Program-made: the position numbers and the translations under genes | In this document: positions 29,838 through 39,592 of the stretch, in pieces | Numbering within the stretch: the first letter of the stretch is position 1 | Layout: each line of letters opens with the position of its first letter | From: Roseibium sp. MMSF_3544 | GTDB taxonomy: Bacteria > Pseudomonadota > Alphaproteobacteria > Rhizobiales > Stappiaceae | Reading direction: 5' to 3' | Assembly: GCF_030732845.1 (NCBI RefSeq) | Contig: NZ_JASHKA010000013.1 | Span: 62,001-126,000 of the forward strand | Length of the DNA: 64,000 nucleotides | The notes under the pieces: model-generated | The model's input: the letters and a program-made list of their open reading frames with translations, nothing else | What the model was told of the DNA's origin: nothing | Databases searched by the model: none

Positions 29838-32807
29838 ATGGCAAACAAAATGCTGATCGACGCGGGCCACCCGGAGGAGACCCGGGTCGTCGTCGTACGT
29901 GGCAATCGTGTTGAAGAATTCGACTTTGAAGCAGCAAACAGAAAACAGCTTCGTGGCAATATTTATCTCGCGAAAGTAACAAGGGTCGAACCCTCACTTC
30001 AGGCGGCTTTCGTTGAATATGGTGGAAACCGGCACGGTTTCCTGGCATTCAGCGAAATTCATCCGGACTATTATCAGATCCCCGTTGCCGACAGAGAAGC
30101 CCTGCTCGCTGCTGAAGCGGCTGAAAGACAGGGCGACGATGCCGAATCGGAGGAAAAACCGAAGCGCAGGCGTCGCTCGCGCGCGGCCAAAAACGAGTCC
30201 ACAGAGACCGTTGCCAGCGAAAAGGTAGATCCGGAAGAGGCTTCGGATGCGTCCGGCGACGGTGAAGCGACCGCTGCTGACGACGGGGCAGATGCCGACC
30301 AGGCTGACGCGCCGGGAGAAGAAAACCAGGAGCTGAGCGCAGAAGCAGAAGCGGACGCAGAGCCCTCGGGAGATGCACAAGAAGGTGCAGACCAGCCGGA
30401 TGCTGGCGGTGACGAGCAAGTTGCCGCAGAAGCATCGGAGTCGCCGACCGAAGAAGCTTCCTCCGTTGATGCTGCCTCGCAAATCGACGACGAAGACGAA
30501 TCTTCAGAAAATGGCGGCGAAGAAACTGAAGCCGTCGCTGATGACGCAGATGGCGCCACTGTCGAGGCTGCCGAAGACGACGACGAAGCACCAGTCAAGG
30601 CACGCAGCCGCCGCCGTCGCAGAAGCCGCGACGATGACGACGATGACACGGATGAAGACGCGGTCGAATCCGTCGGCGCCGAGGATGCGATGGAGGAAGT
30701 GCCCGAGCGTGTGGTGCCTCTGCGCAAACAGTACAAGATCCAGGAAGTCATCAAGCGTCGCCAGATCATTCTTGTTCAGGTCGTCAAGGAAGAACGTGGG
30801 AACAAGGGCGCCGCCCTTACGACCTACCTTTCGCTCGCTGGCCGTTATTCCGTTTTGATGCCGAACACGGCGCGCGGCGGAGGCATCTCCCGCAAGATCA
30901 CGCAACCGACAGACCGCAAGCGCCTGAAGAAAATCGCCTCTGAGCTTGATGTGCCGGAGGGCATGGGTGTCATTTTACGGACCGCGGGAGCAAGCAGGAC
31001 GAAGGCCGAAATCAAGCGCGATTTCGAATACCTGATGCGGCTATGGGAAAACGTCCGCGAGCTGACCCTCAAATCGAGTGCCCCAAGCCTCGTCTATGAA
31101 GAAGGCAGTCTGGTCAAGCGATCGATCCGTGATCTTTACAACAAGGACATAAACGAGGTCCTTGTTTCCGGTGACGACGGTTATCGCGAGGCGAAGGACT
31201 TCATGCGCATGCTCATGCCGAGCCATGCCAAGAACGTACAGCCTTACAGGGACCCCTCCCCGCTGTTCATCCGCTACGGTGTCGAGCCGCAACTTGATGC
31301 CATGTTCTCGCCCCAGGTGACGCTGAAGTCGGGTGGCTACATCGTCATAAACCAGACGGAAGCCCTGGTCTCGATCGACGTGAACTCGGGCAAGTCGACG
31401 CGCGAGCACAACATCGAAGACACGGCCTTGCAGACCAATCTGGAGGCTGCGGAAGAAGTCACACGCCAGCTTCGACTGCGCGATCTCGCCGGTCTGGTTG
31501 TCATCGACTTCATCGACATGGAGGAGTCGAAAAACAACCGAGCGGTCGAACGCAAACTCAAGGATTGCCTGAAAAACGACCGTGCGCGCATACAGGTCGG
31601 CCGGATTTCCCATTTCGGTCTGCTGGAAATGTCCCGCCAGCGGATCCGCACAGGCGTTCTTGAAAGCTCAACAACCCCCTGCCCGCATTGCGGCGGCACC
31701 GGCATGATCCGCTCTGTTGAATCGGTTGCGCTTCACGTGCTGCGGTCGATGGAAGACAACCTTTTGAAAGGTGCGACGCACAATCTGATCATCCGGACGA
31801 CGACGCAGGTTGCGCTCTATATCTTGAATCAGAAGCGCTCGAACTTGTCCGACCTGGAAGCACGCTTCGCCGTCGAGATCGAAGTCAATGCCGACGAGAT
31901 GGTCAATGGCCAGCTCTATGTGCTTGAGCGCGGCAGCCCGATCGACCGGGATCGCATCCCGGCGCCGGCGCCGATCATTCAGCCGGATACGGTTGAGATC
32001 ATTGACGATATGACGGAGCAGCCTGTGATCGAAGAACAGGCGCAAGACGAAGAAGGTGGCGACCGCCGCCGCAGACGGCGCCGGAAACGCCGCAAGGGCA
32101 ACTCAGATAGCGCCCAGGACGGCGCCGAAAGCCGTCAGGCCTCGTCAGATGCCGAGGATCCTGACAGCGAAGACGGCTTCGCGCAGGAAGCCCAGTCCGC
32201 CGAAGATGACCGCGGAAGCGATGAGCCGCGCCGCAAGCGCCGCCGCGGCCGTCGAGGTGGCCGCCGCGGGCGTCGTAACGGTGACGGCGGAGACTTCCAG
32301 GGCGAAGAAGCGCTTGACGGTGACGCGCCGCAAACCGCTGAAGCCGGCAGCGAAACAGAGCCGGGCGAAGAGACAGAAAGCGAATCCGAGGCGGAGTTGG
32401 AAGCCAGCACCGATGCCGTCGCAGGCGAGCAGGACAGCGTCTCTGACGACGATCAGGGCGTTTCCGCCAGCGCTGAAGAAGCCGAGGTCGCGCTTGAAGT
32501 TGTTAAAACTTCCGATCCGGTAGCAGAGCCCCAGACGACAGACGATCAAGTAGACGATGCCGTCGAGGTGCAAGCCGAAGAACCAGAGGCCTCAGCCGCG
32601 CCGGAAGAAGCCGAGCCGCAGCAAGGCATTGTGGTTGAGACACCGACCTCCGAACAGCCTGTTCCGAATGAAACGGCCGTCGAAGAGGAAGAAGCAGTCC
32701 CGTCTGCGCCTGCTGAACCGGTCGTGACGAGCGAAACGTCCGGCGAGGACAAGGAAAGCAAACCAAAGCGCGTCGGTTGGTGGCAACGCGGGCGGTCGTT
32801 TTTCTGA
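29838..32807 (+). CDS. rne: Ribonuclease E with acidic insert in the S1 domain
   Basis: Endoribonuclease that starts mRNA decay, processes rRNA and tRNA precursors, and scaffolds the degradosome. The ATG at 29838 follows GGAG and gives MANKMLIDAGHPEETRVVVV (989 residues); a frame open to 29787 adds an unconserved stretch. The S1 domain begins at about residue 35 but is split by a 200-residue acidic, Arg-patched insert (about 92-290) before resuming at IKRRQIILVQVVKEERGNKG. Catalytic Asp lies in IDVNSGKSTREHNIEDTA and the Zn-link is CPHCGGTG. The C-terminal half is disordered with two Arg-rich RNA-binding patches (RRRRRRKRRKG and RRKRRRGRRGGRRGRRN) and ends WWQRGRSFF. Confidence 0.96.
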   Translation: MANKMLIDAGHPEETRVVVVRGNRVEEFDFEAANRKQLRGNIYLAKVTRVEPSLQAAFVEYGGNRHGFLAFSEIHPDYYQIPVADREALLAAEAAERQGDDAESEEKPKRRRRSRAAKNESTETVASEKVDPEEASDASGDGEATAADDGADADQADAPGEENQELSAEAEADAEPSGDAQEGADQPDAGGDEQVAAEASESPTEEASSVDAASQIDDEDESSENGGEETEAVADDADGATVEAAEDDDEAPVKARSRRRRRSRDDDDDDTDEDAVESVGAEDAMEEVPERVVPLRKQYKIQEVIKRRQIILVQVVKEERGNKGAALTTYLSLAGRYSVLMPNTARGGGISRKITQPTDRKRLKKIASELDVPEGMGVILRTAGASRTKAEIKRDFEYLMRLWENVRELTLKSSAPSLVYEEGSLVKRSIRDLYNKDINEVLVSGDDGYREAKDFMRMLMPSHAKNVQPYRDPSPLFIRYGVEPQLDAMFSPQVTLKSGGYIVINQTEALVSIDVNSGKSTREHNIEDTALQTNLEAAEEVTRQLRLRDLAGLVVIDFIDMEESKNNRAVERKLKDCLKNDRARIQVGRISHFGLLEMSRQRIRTGVLESSTTPCPHCGGTGMIRSVESVALHVLRSMEDNLLKGATHNLIIRTTTQVALYILNQKRSNLSDLEARFAVEIEVNADEMVNGQLYVLERGSPIDRDRIPAPAPIIQPDTVEIIDDMTEQPVIEEQAQDEEGGDRRRRRRRKRRKGNSDSAQDGAESRQASSDAEDPDSEDGFAQEAQSAEDDRGSDEPRRKRRRGRRGGRRGRRNGDGGDFQGEEALDGDAPQTAEAGSETEPGEETESESEAELEASTDAVAGEQDSVSDDDQGVSASAEEAEVALEVVKTSDPVAEPQTTDDQVDDAVEVQAEEPEASAAPEEAEPQQGIVVETPTSEQPVPNETAVEEEEAVPSAPAEPVVTSETSGEDKESKPKRVGWWQRGRSFF

Positions 32808-32832
32808 TCGCTAGATCCGGAATTAAGAAAGG

Positions 32833-32855
32833 GGCGGCCCATGGCCGCCTTTTTT
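32833..32855 (+). terminator. Rho-independent terminator of rne
   Basis: 7-bp stem GGCGGCC/GGCCGCC with a 3-base loop followed by six T. It lies 26 bases after the rne stop. Confidence 0.92.
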
Positions 32856-32906
32856 ACGTTTGCAGAAAGTCATTTTCTCCGGCCGGCTGGCCGAATATCG
32901 AGTGGC

Positions 32907-34070
32907 TCAGGACAAAAAACCGGCCATTCTGACAAGCGCTTCTTTCATATGCTCATGAGCACCTGCAAAGGAAAAGCGCAGGAACTCGTGGCCATGCACC
33001 GGATCGAAATCGACGCCCGGCGTTGCTGCGACACCGGCTTCATGCAGCATCTTTCGCGCAAACCCCAGACTGTCGTCACTAAAGCGGCTGATGTCGGCGT
33101 AGATGTAGAAAGCGCCGTCAACGGGAAGCAATTGGTCCAGTCCCACCTTGGGCAGTCCGTCCAGAAGCAACTCACGATTTGCAATATAACCGGCCTTGAC
33201 CGCCTCAAGTTCCTGCACGGATCCCAAGGCAGCTGTCGCCGCAATCTGTGAAATTTCGGGCGCAGAAATATAGAGGTTCTGCGCTATGCGTTCCGCCGGT
33301 CGAACCAGCTGCTGAGGCAGAACCATCCACCCTATTCGCCAACCCGTCATGCAATAGTATTTGGAAAAACTGTTTATGATGATCGCATTGTCGGAATACT
33401 CGAGCGCGGTCTTCTGATCGGCTGCATAGTCAAGGCCGTGATAGATTTCGTCCGAGATGAACCAGATATGTTCCGCTTCACAATAGGCGATCAATTCGCT
33501 CAGCGCTTCTGCGCTCATCATGGTTCCGGTCGGATTGGCCGGGCTTGCAACCAGAACGCCTTTCACGGGACCTTCCTTGCGAGCCTCCTCCAGATGCGCT
33601 GGCGTCAGGCTCCAACGGGTTTCGGCCCCCACCTTTACTTCCACGGGCACAAGACCAAGTGATTTCAATATGTTGCGGTATGCAGGGTAACCTGGAGCTG
33701 TGAGAACGATGCGATCGCCCGGGTCGAACGCGGCCAGGAAAGCCAGATTGAACCCCGCTGAAGAACCCGTGGTCACCATGATCCGGTCTGTCGGCGCGTC
33801 CACGCCATATTCCCGTTTGTAGTGGTTGGTCAGCGCTTGTCGCAGCGGCAGGATGCCAAGCGCTTCGGTATATCCAAGGCGGCCGTGACCAAGAGCTTTT
33901 CTTGCCGCATCAAGCGCTGCCTTCGGCGCAGGTGCTGAGGGTTGGCCGACCTCCATATGAATGATGGAGCGACCTTCCGCTTCAAGTCTCGCAGCTTCAG
34001 CAAGAACGTCCATTGCTATGAACGGAGCAACATCGCTGCGCTGGGACGGCTTTAGACTGACAGAGCTCAT
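32907..34070 (-). CDS. PLP-dependent aminotransferase (class I/II)
   Basis: Fold-type I aminotransferase, 387 residues, substrate not determined. The PLP lysine is Lys237 in NSFSKYYCMTGWRIGW. Other family marks are SPANPTGT, the cofactor-binding SDEIYHGLDY, and the C-terminal carboxylate-binding Arg in FLRFSFAG. It resembles the aspartate/aromatic aminotransferase-like group (YfdZ/PatA style annotation). It stands alone, convergent with rne and divergent from the M48 protease gene. Confidence 0.9.
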   Translation of the reverse strand: MSSVSLKPSQRSDVAPFIAMDVLAEAARLEAEGRSIIHMEVGQPSAPAPKAALDAARKALGHGRLGYTEALGILPLRQALTNHYKREYGVDAPTDRIMVTTGSSAGFNLAFLAAFDPGDRIVLTAPGYPAYRNILKSLGLVPVEVKVGAETRWSLTPAHLEEARKEGPVKGVLVASPANPTGTMMSAEALSELIAYCEAEHIWFISDEIYHGLDYAADQKTALEYSDNAIIINSFSKYYCMTGWRIGWMVLPQQLVRPAERIAQNLYISAPEISQIAATAALGSVQELEAVKAGYIANRELLLDGLPKVGLDQLLPVDGAFYIYADISRFSDDSLGFARKMLHEAGVAATPGVDFDPVHGHEFLRFSFAGAHEHMKEALVRMAGFLS

Positions 34071-34295
34071 ATCGGTGCTGCACTCTCGGCATTGACTTTG
34101 TTTCGAACTCGTATTGCGGATTTTATGTCGCGTTGCAATGTATCTGCGTTTGGATCATTGCCCTTTGTTCCATTGGGGCGATAAACCTTACCGAATTGTC
34201 ATGCTGGTTTTCTTGACCGGAAACGGACACCTCCATACCTTCGCCACACATTCATGCGCGTGGATACTATCCCGGTACCGGACAGGAGTTCAGAC

Positions 34296-35723
34296 TTGCC
34301 GCGCTTTAGACCTGTTGTGGCCTTGCCCACGAAGCGAGCCTTGTTTCGCAGGGTTCGCAATACAGTTTCCGTTTTTTGTTGCGCAGCGATCGTTCTGCCC
34401 CTCGTCTCGGCGCCGTCAAACGCTCAGCGCGGAAGGTTGCCTCTGGTTCGGGACGCAGAAACGGAATCGCTCCTGAAGGACTACGCCAAGCCGATTTTCA
34501 AAGTGGCCGGCATCGCCAGTTCCGAGCCGCAAATCATTCTGGTCAACGACAAGAGTTTCAACGCCTTCGTGCCCGACTCTAGACGCATGTTCATCAACGT
34601 TGGCGTTCTGATGGAGGCAGAGACACCAAGTGAAGTCATCGGTGTGATCGCCCACGAGACCGGACATATCGCGGGCCGGCACCTCGTAAGATTGCGGGCA
34701 GCCGCCTCGAACGCGCAGATTGTCTCGGTCATCGGCGCGCTTCTGGGCGCGGGCGCAGTGGCAGCAGGTGCAGCCGCAGGCTCCACCCAGGCCGCTTCTG
34801 GAGGCGCAGCCGCAGCGCTCGGGGCCGGATCCGTCGGTCAAAGAACGTTGCTTGCCTATCAGCGGGGCGAAGAAGCGGCGGCTGACCGCGCTGCGCTCAA
34901 ATATCTGAATGCGACCGGCCAAAGCGCCCGGGGAATGCTCAAGACGTTCCAGCGCATGTCCGAGCAACAGTTGTTTGCAAGGCAGTATGCGGACCCATAT
35001 GCGCAAAGCCACCCCATGGCGCAGGAGCGCTACAATGGGCTTTTGAATGAGGCGCAAAAATCCAAGTATTTCAATGAACCGGAAGACTATGTGCTTCAGT
35101 ACCGGCACGATCTGGTCCGCGCAAAACTTTACGCTTTCACCAGCCACCCGTCCGCGACACTGCGGGCTTATCCGCGCAGCGACAAAAGCCCCGCGGCACA
35201 ATATGCCAGAGCCATTGCCGCCATGAAAAGCCGCGGCAAAGCGGCCGTCAAAGAGATCGACGCGCTGATCCGCTCGCAGCCCAACAACCCCTATTACTAT
35301 GAGTTAAAGGGACAGGCGCTTCTGGAAGGTGGAGATCCGAAGGCCGCGATCGCACCATTCCGCAAGGCGCTCTCTTTCAAGCCGAACGAACCGCAGTTTC
35401 AGGTCTGGCTGGGCTATGCCCTCGTTGGAGCCAACAATCCCGCCTATTTGCCTGAGGCGGAAAGAGTGTTGAAACAGGCAATACAACGGGACCCCAATTC
35501 CGGGGTTGCTTACAGCCAGCTTGCCATCGCCCATGGCCGCCAGGGCGAACGCCCGGAAGCGGATTTGGCGACAGCAAAGGGCCTGATGGTCAGCGGCCAA
35601 TTCGAAGCAGCAAGGCGTTATGCGGCGCGTGCTCAAAAAAGTTTGAAGCGTGGATCGCCCGCGTGGGTTCAAGCCGACGATATTGTGTCGTACAAACCAC
35701 CTAAATTGCCGAATCGCCGGTGA
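34296..35723 (+). CDS. Periplasmic M48 metalloprotease with TPR domain (BepA-like)
   Basis: Predicted chaperone-protease for outer-membrane protein quality control, as known for E. coli BepA. I prefer the TTG at 34296 because AGGAG sits 7 bases upstream; an in-frame ATG at 34254 lacks a ribosome site. The product is 475 residues with a signal peptide (hydrophobic core VFCCAAIVLPLVSA). The zinc protease motif is HETGH in VIAHETGHIAGRH, with a third ligand candidate Glu in EEAAADRAA. A Gly/Ala-rich loop follows the motif. The C-terminal third holds TPR-like helices (NNPYYYELKGQALLEGGDPK). The DsbA-like gene follows 56 bases later. Confidence 0.9.
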   Translation: MPRFRPVVALPTKRALFRRVRNTVSVFCCAAIVLPLVSAPSNAQRGRLPLVRDAETESLLKDYAKPIFKVAGIASSEPQIILVNDKSFNAFVPDSRRMFINVGVLMEAETPSEVIGVIAHETGHIAGRHLVRLRAAASNAQIVSVIGALLGAGAVAAGAAAGSTQAASGGAAAALGAGSVGQRTLLAYQRGEEAAADRAALKYLNATGQSARGMLKTFQRMSEQQLFARQYADPYAQSHPMAQERYNGLLNEAQKSKYFNEPEDYVLQYRHDLVRAKLYAFTSHPSATLRAYPRSDKSPAAQYARAIAAMKSRGKAAVKEIDALIRSQPNNPYYYELKGQALLEGGDPKAAIAPFRKALSFKPNEPQFQVWLGYALVGANNPAYLPEAERVLKQAIQRDPNSGVAYSQLAIAHGRQGERPEADLATAKGLMVSGQFEAARRYAARAQKSLKRGSPAWVQADDIVSYKPPKLPNRR

Positions 35724-35779
35724 TCGAGAAACACGCAAGGCGGCGTATCTATCCAAAGCCGTCGCCGAAGGAGTTCTAA

Positions 35780-36568
35780 ATGCCCGCTCTATTTGCATTC
35801 CTGCATCGCATGCGACCGGCCGCTCATCTGCGCATCCTGTTCTCCGCGATGCTGATAGTTCCGTTGTTTGCTGCATCGGCCGTTGCACAGGACCTCAGCC
35901 GCGATGACGTTGAGAAAATCGTTCGCGAGTACCTGTTGGAAAATCCGGAAATCATCGCCGAGGCGTTTAATGAGCTGCAACGCCGCGAACAGGAGGCCGA
36001 GGAGGCTGCACGTCTCCAGGCGCTCAATGACAGCGCCGACATACTGTTCAACTCGACACGCCAGGTTGTTCTCGGAAATCCGCAAGGTTCGGTGACACTC
36101 GTTGAGTTCTTCGACTACAACTGCGGCTACTGCAAACGCGCTTATGGCGACATGGTCAGGCTGATTGAGGAAAACCCCGACCTTAAAGTTGTCCTGAAGG
36201 AGTTTCCGGTTCTCGGCCAGGGCTCTGTCGAGGCCGCGCAAGTCGCCGTTGCGGTCAATTCCATCGCGCCGGAAAAATACCCTGACTTTCACGAAGCGCT
36301 TCTGCTGAGCCGTGGTCAGGCAAACCTTGCAAGCGCAGTTGCCGCAGCAACCGATCTGGGGATCTCCGAGGAGGAACTGCAGGCCGCAATGTCGACAGAC
36401 GAGGCAGGCCAGACCATTGAAGAAGTTTATACTCTTGCCAATCGACTGGGACTTACCGGGACACCTTCCTATGTCGTTGGCAACGAAGTCGTCATGGGTG
36501 CGGTTGGCTACGATCAGTTGAGTTCAAAACTCGATGCCCTGAAAAACTGTGGCCAGACAACCTGCTGA
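35780..36568 (+). CDS. DsbA family thiol-disulfide oxidoreductase
   Basis: Exported thioredoxin-fold protein, 262 residues. A signal peptide (about 1-36, ending SAVAQ) is followed by an N-terminal helical, charged segment (about 38-85), then a DsbA domain with the active site Cys115-Gly-Tyr-Cys118 (FFDYNCGYCKRAYG) and cis-Pro in GLTGTPSYVV. The N-terminal helical region resembles ScsC/Com1-type proteins, which can oligomerise and act as isomerases rather than pure oxidases (family knowledge). Two further Cys lie at the extreme C-terminus (NCGQTTC), which is unusual. It is probably cotranscribed with the M48 protease. Confidence 0.92.
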   Translation: MPALFAFLHRMRPAAHLRILFSAMLIVPLFAASAVAQDLSRDDVEKIVREYLLENPEIIAEAFNELQRREQEAEEAARLQALNDSADILFNSTRQVVLGNPQGSVTLVEFFDYNCGYCKRAYGDMVRLIEENPDLKVVLKEFPVLGQGSVEAAQVAVAVNSIAPEKYPDFHEALLLSRGQANLASAVAAATDLGISEEELQAAMSTDEAGQTIEEVYTLANRLGLTGTPSYVVGNEVVMGAVGYDQLSSKLDALKNCGQTTC

Positions 36569-36870
36569 GGTTCGCCGGCTCAAGATTGTTGGAAACCTGT
36601 TGCTCCCGATATCAAAGAGAAATCGGGGGTTTTCCTGACACAATTGAATCCCTATAAGAGGCTTGACCCGCATTCGACCGAGTGCGGGTCTTAGAACAAT
36701 AGCCGCCGCATTCTCGGCGGCACGAGAAGCAACCACAGAACCGGTAAATACCTGGACACAGCTGGTGAAATTCCGGAGTTTTCCGAGAAAGCGCCGCTTC
36801 CCAGGTAACCCTCGCAACCGGCCGACGTGGTGCACGGGTGTTTGTGGAGCGAGTACGAGAGCCAAACGAG
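36569..36870. other. Gap between the DsbA-like gene and accB
   Basis: 302 bases with no gene. It has three hairpins: CCCGAT/ATCGGG (36605-36627, followed by GGTTTTCC and possibly the upstream terminator), GACCCGCA/TGCGGGTC (36665-36690) and a GCCGCCG/CGGCGGC stem near 36700-36721. The remainder should carry the accBC promoter. The aroQ gene often found before accB in other bacteria is absent here. Confidence 0.5.
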
Positions 36871-37353
36871 ATGATGCGTAACGATAACAAAAAGTTCGAC
36901 ACGGCCCTGATCCGGGATCTCGCTGTCCTGTTGGATGAAACAAACCTTTCTGAAATAGAGCTTGAACAGGGCGACACGCGCATTCGCGTCGCGCGCCAGA
37001 TGTCGATCAACGCTCCCGTCAACGTTGCCGCGCCAGCACCTGCTGTTGCGGTTGCGCCTGCGGCAGCCGAACCAGTTGCGGCTGCGGCAGCTCCGGTTGC
37101 CGAGACGCCTACACAATCCGGCGCAACAGTGACCTCTCCGATGGTCGGAACCGCCTATCTTGCTCCGGAGCCTGGAGCGGCACCTTTCATTCAGGTCGGT
37201 GACAAGGTCACCGAAGGCCAGTCGATCCTGATCATCGAAGCCATGAAAACCATGAACAGCATACCGTCCACAAAATCGGGCACCGTGAAGCAGATCCTCG
37301 TGGATGACGCCCAGCCGGTGGAATTCGGCGAACCGCTCATTATCGTCGAGTAA
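36871..37353 (+). CDS. accB: Biotin carboxyl carrier protein of acetyl-CoA carboxylase
   Basis: Carries carboxybiotin between AccC and the AccAD transferase in the first step of fatty acid synthesis. From the ATG at 36871 the protein has 160 residues: a conserved N-terminal helix region (DTALIRDLAVLLDETNLSEI), an Ala/Pro-rich hinge (about 50-85), and a C-terminal biotinyl domain with the biotinylated Lys126 in IIEAMKTMNSI and the thumb-like AYLAPEPGAAPF. A second ATG follows directly. accC begins 15 bases after the stop, so the two are one operon. Confidence 0.96.
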   Translation: MMRNDNKKFDTALIRDLAVLLDETNLSEIELEQGDTRIRVARQMSINAPVNVAAPAPAVAVAPAAAEPVAAAAAPVAETPTQSGATVTSPMVGTAYLAPEPGAAPFIQVGDKVTEGQSILIIEAMKTMNSIPSTKSGTVKQILVDDAQPVEFGEPLIIVE

Positions 37354-37368
37354 GGAGCCGCCACGGCC

Positions 37369-38715
37369 ATGTTCTCCAAAATCCTCATCGCCAACCGAGG
37401 CGAAATCGCGCTGCGCATTTTGCGCGCCTGTAAAGAGCTCGGTATTCCGACGGTCGCCGTGCATTCGACCGCTGATGCCGACGCGATGCACGTACGCCTG
37501 GCGGATGAAAGTGTCTGCATCGGACCGCCTGCAGCACGCGACAGCTATTTGAACATTCCGCAACTGCTTGCCGCTTGCGAGATCACCGGAGCTGATGCTG
37601 TCCACCCTGGATACGGGTTCCTGTCGGAAAACGCCCGCTTCGCCGAAATACTGGAAGCGCACAACATTGAGTTTATCGGTCCGACGGCAGAACATATTCG
37701 TGTCATGGGTGACAAGATCCAGGCCAAGCAAACGGCCAAGGACCTTGGAATACCCGTGGTTCCAGGTTCTGACGGCGAAGTCACGACAAGTGATGACGCC
37801 CACGCCATCGCACGTGAAATCGGCTATCCCGTGTTGGTGAAGGCCGCGTCCGGCGGCGGCGGCCGCGGTATGAAGGTGGCCCAGACCGAAGCAGATCTCG
37901 ACACCGCGCTCTCAACGGCACGCGCTGAAGCCAAGGCCGCGTTCGGCGACGATGCGCTTTACATGGAAAAGTACCTCGGCAAGCCGCGCCACATCGAAAT
38001 CCAGGTTCTCGGTGACGGCAAGGGCAACGCCGTTCATCTCGGCGAACGCGATTGTTCGTTGCAGCGTCGCCACCAGAAGGTACTTGAAGAAGCCCCCTCG
38101 CCGAGCCTCAACGCCGAACAGCGTGATGCGATCGGTGAAATTGTTGCCAACGCCATGCGCAAGCTGAAATACCGGGGCGTCGGGACAGTGGAGTTTCTCT
38201 ACGAGAACGGGGAGTTCTATTTCATTGAGATGAACACCCGACTTCAGGTCGAACATCCGGTCACGGAAATGATCACGGGCATCGATCTGGTCAATGAGCA
38301 GATCCGCATCGCCGCCGGCGGCGATCTGGACATGACGCAGGACGACATAAAATTCGACGGCCACGCCATCGAATGCCGCATCAACGCCGAGGACCCGGTT
38401 ACCTTCGCCCCGTCCCCTGGAACGATCACCTATTATCATCCGCCGGGCGGTCTGGGCGTGCGCGTCGATTCAGGCGTCTATCAGGGGTACAAGATCCCGC
38501 CCTACTACGACAGTCTGATCGGCAAACTCATCGTCCATGGCCGCAATCGCGTGGAGTGCATGATGCGTTTGCGCCGTTGTCTTGACGAATTTGTCGTTGA
38601 CGAAATCAAGTCGACTATTCCGCTTTTCCGCGATTTGGTGGACAATCAGGCAATAGCAAACGGTCAGTACGACATTCACTGGCTTGAGAAATACCTGGCT
38701 GACAAGTCGAACTGA
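37369..38715 (+). CDS. accC: Biotin carboxylase subunit of acetyl-CoA carboxylase
   Basis: ATP-grasp enzyme that carboxylates biotin on AccB. The 448-residue length is standard. It opens with [20 protein letters not shown], has the glycine-rich ATP lid [14 protein letters not shown], the active-site stretch [17 protein letters not shown], and the C-terminal region [17 protein letters not shown] ribosome site (AAGGAG) precedes the ATG. It is translated after accB and followed 47 bases later by aat. Confidence 0.98.
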   Translation: MFSKILIANRGEIALRILRACKELGIPTVAVHSTADADAMHVRLADESVCIGPPAARDSYLNIPQLLAACEITGADAVHPGYGFLSENARFAEILEAHNIEFIGPTAEHIRVMGDKIQAKQTAKDLGIPVVPGSDGEVTTSDDAHAIAREIGYPVLVKAASGGGGRGMKVAQTEADLDTALSTARAEAKAAFGDDALYMEKYLGKPRHIEIQVLGDGKGNAVHLGERDCSLQRRHQKVLEEAPSPSLNAEQRDAIGEIVANAMRKLKYRGVGTVEFLYENGEFYFIEMNTRLQVEHPVTEMITGIDLVNEQIRIAAGGDLDMTQDDIKFDGHAIECRINAEDPVTFAPSPGTITYYHPPGGLGVRVDSGVYQGYKIPPYYDSLIGKLIVHGRNRVECMMRLRRCLDEFVVDEIKSTIPLFRDLVDNQAIANGQYDIHWLEKYLADKSN

Positions 38716-38762
38716 CCGGGCTGCGGCAAAGGGACCCCCCTGCCGCCGGGAAGCGAGGCCTC

Positions 38763-39443
38763 ATGGCTGGTTACAAAGATGACATCGTAATGGAAATCAC
38801 GCCGCAGGTGCTGCTCAAAGCCTATGCCTGCGGCCTTTTTCCTATGGCTGAGTCGGCGGACGATCCAGGTTTGTTCTGGCTGGAGCCTGAACATCGCGGC
38901 ATCCTTCCGTTCAACAATTTTCATTTGCCGCGCCGGCTCAGGCGCACCATTCGTAGCGATGTCTTCGAAATCCGCGTAAGCACAGACTTCCAGGGCATTA
39001 TCGACGGCTGCGCCGAACCTATGCCTGGTCGCCAGAAAACCTGGATCAACCGGGAAATCCGCAGGCTTTACGGCGAACTCTTCGATATGGGCTACTGCCA
39101 CACAGTTGAGGCGTGGCAGGAGGGTGAACTTGTCGGTGGTTTGTATGGTGTTAGCCTCAACGGCGCCTTCTTCGGCGAAAGCATGTTCACCTTCAGGACG
39201 GACGCCTCCAAAGTGTGCCTTGCGCATCTGGTTGCGCGGCTGATTGTCGGTGGCTACTCGCTGCTCGATACCCAGTTCGTTACCGATCATCTCAGCAAAT
39301 TCGGCACGCTTGAAGTTTCCCAGGCCGACTACAACAAGCGGCTCGGCGAAGCGCTGAAATTGGAAACGGACTATTACGCCTTTCCGTCCCAGGCCTCAGG
39401 ACAAGACGTTCTGAACGTGCTCGACAGCTTGCATGCCAAATAA
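38763..39443 (+). CDS. aat: Leucyl/phenylalanyl-tRNA-protein transferase
   Basis: N-end-rule enzyme that adds Leu or Phe from aminoacyl-tRNA to proteins with N-terminal Arg or Lys, marking them for ClpS-ClpAP. The 226 residues show the family core: [62 protein letters not shown] and FFGESMF. GNAT-like fold. It lies after accBC in the same direction, an order common in Hyphomicrobiales, and probably shares the transcript. Confidence 0.97.
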   Translation: MAGYKDDIVMEITPQVLLKAYACGLFPMAESADDPGLFWLEPEHRGILPFNNFHLPRRLRRTIRSDVFEIRVSTDFQGIIDGCAEPMPGRQKTWINREIRRLYGELFDMGYCHTVEAWQEGELVGGLYGVSLNGAFFGESMFTFRTDASKVCLAHLVARLIVGGYSLLDTQFVTDHLSKFGTLEVSQADYNKRLGEALKLETDYYAFPSQASGQDVLNVLDSLHAK

Positions 39444-39592
39444 GCGCTTTTTGAAGCGTGAAACGGTCTCCATCAGCTCTCTGTCCCACCCTCGCAATCA
39501 ATCAACCAGAACGCGAACCATTGGTTGCAGTTGTTGACTAAACCTATTTTTGATAGTGTTCCGCAAGGTAAAGTACAGCGTCGGGGCATTAC

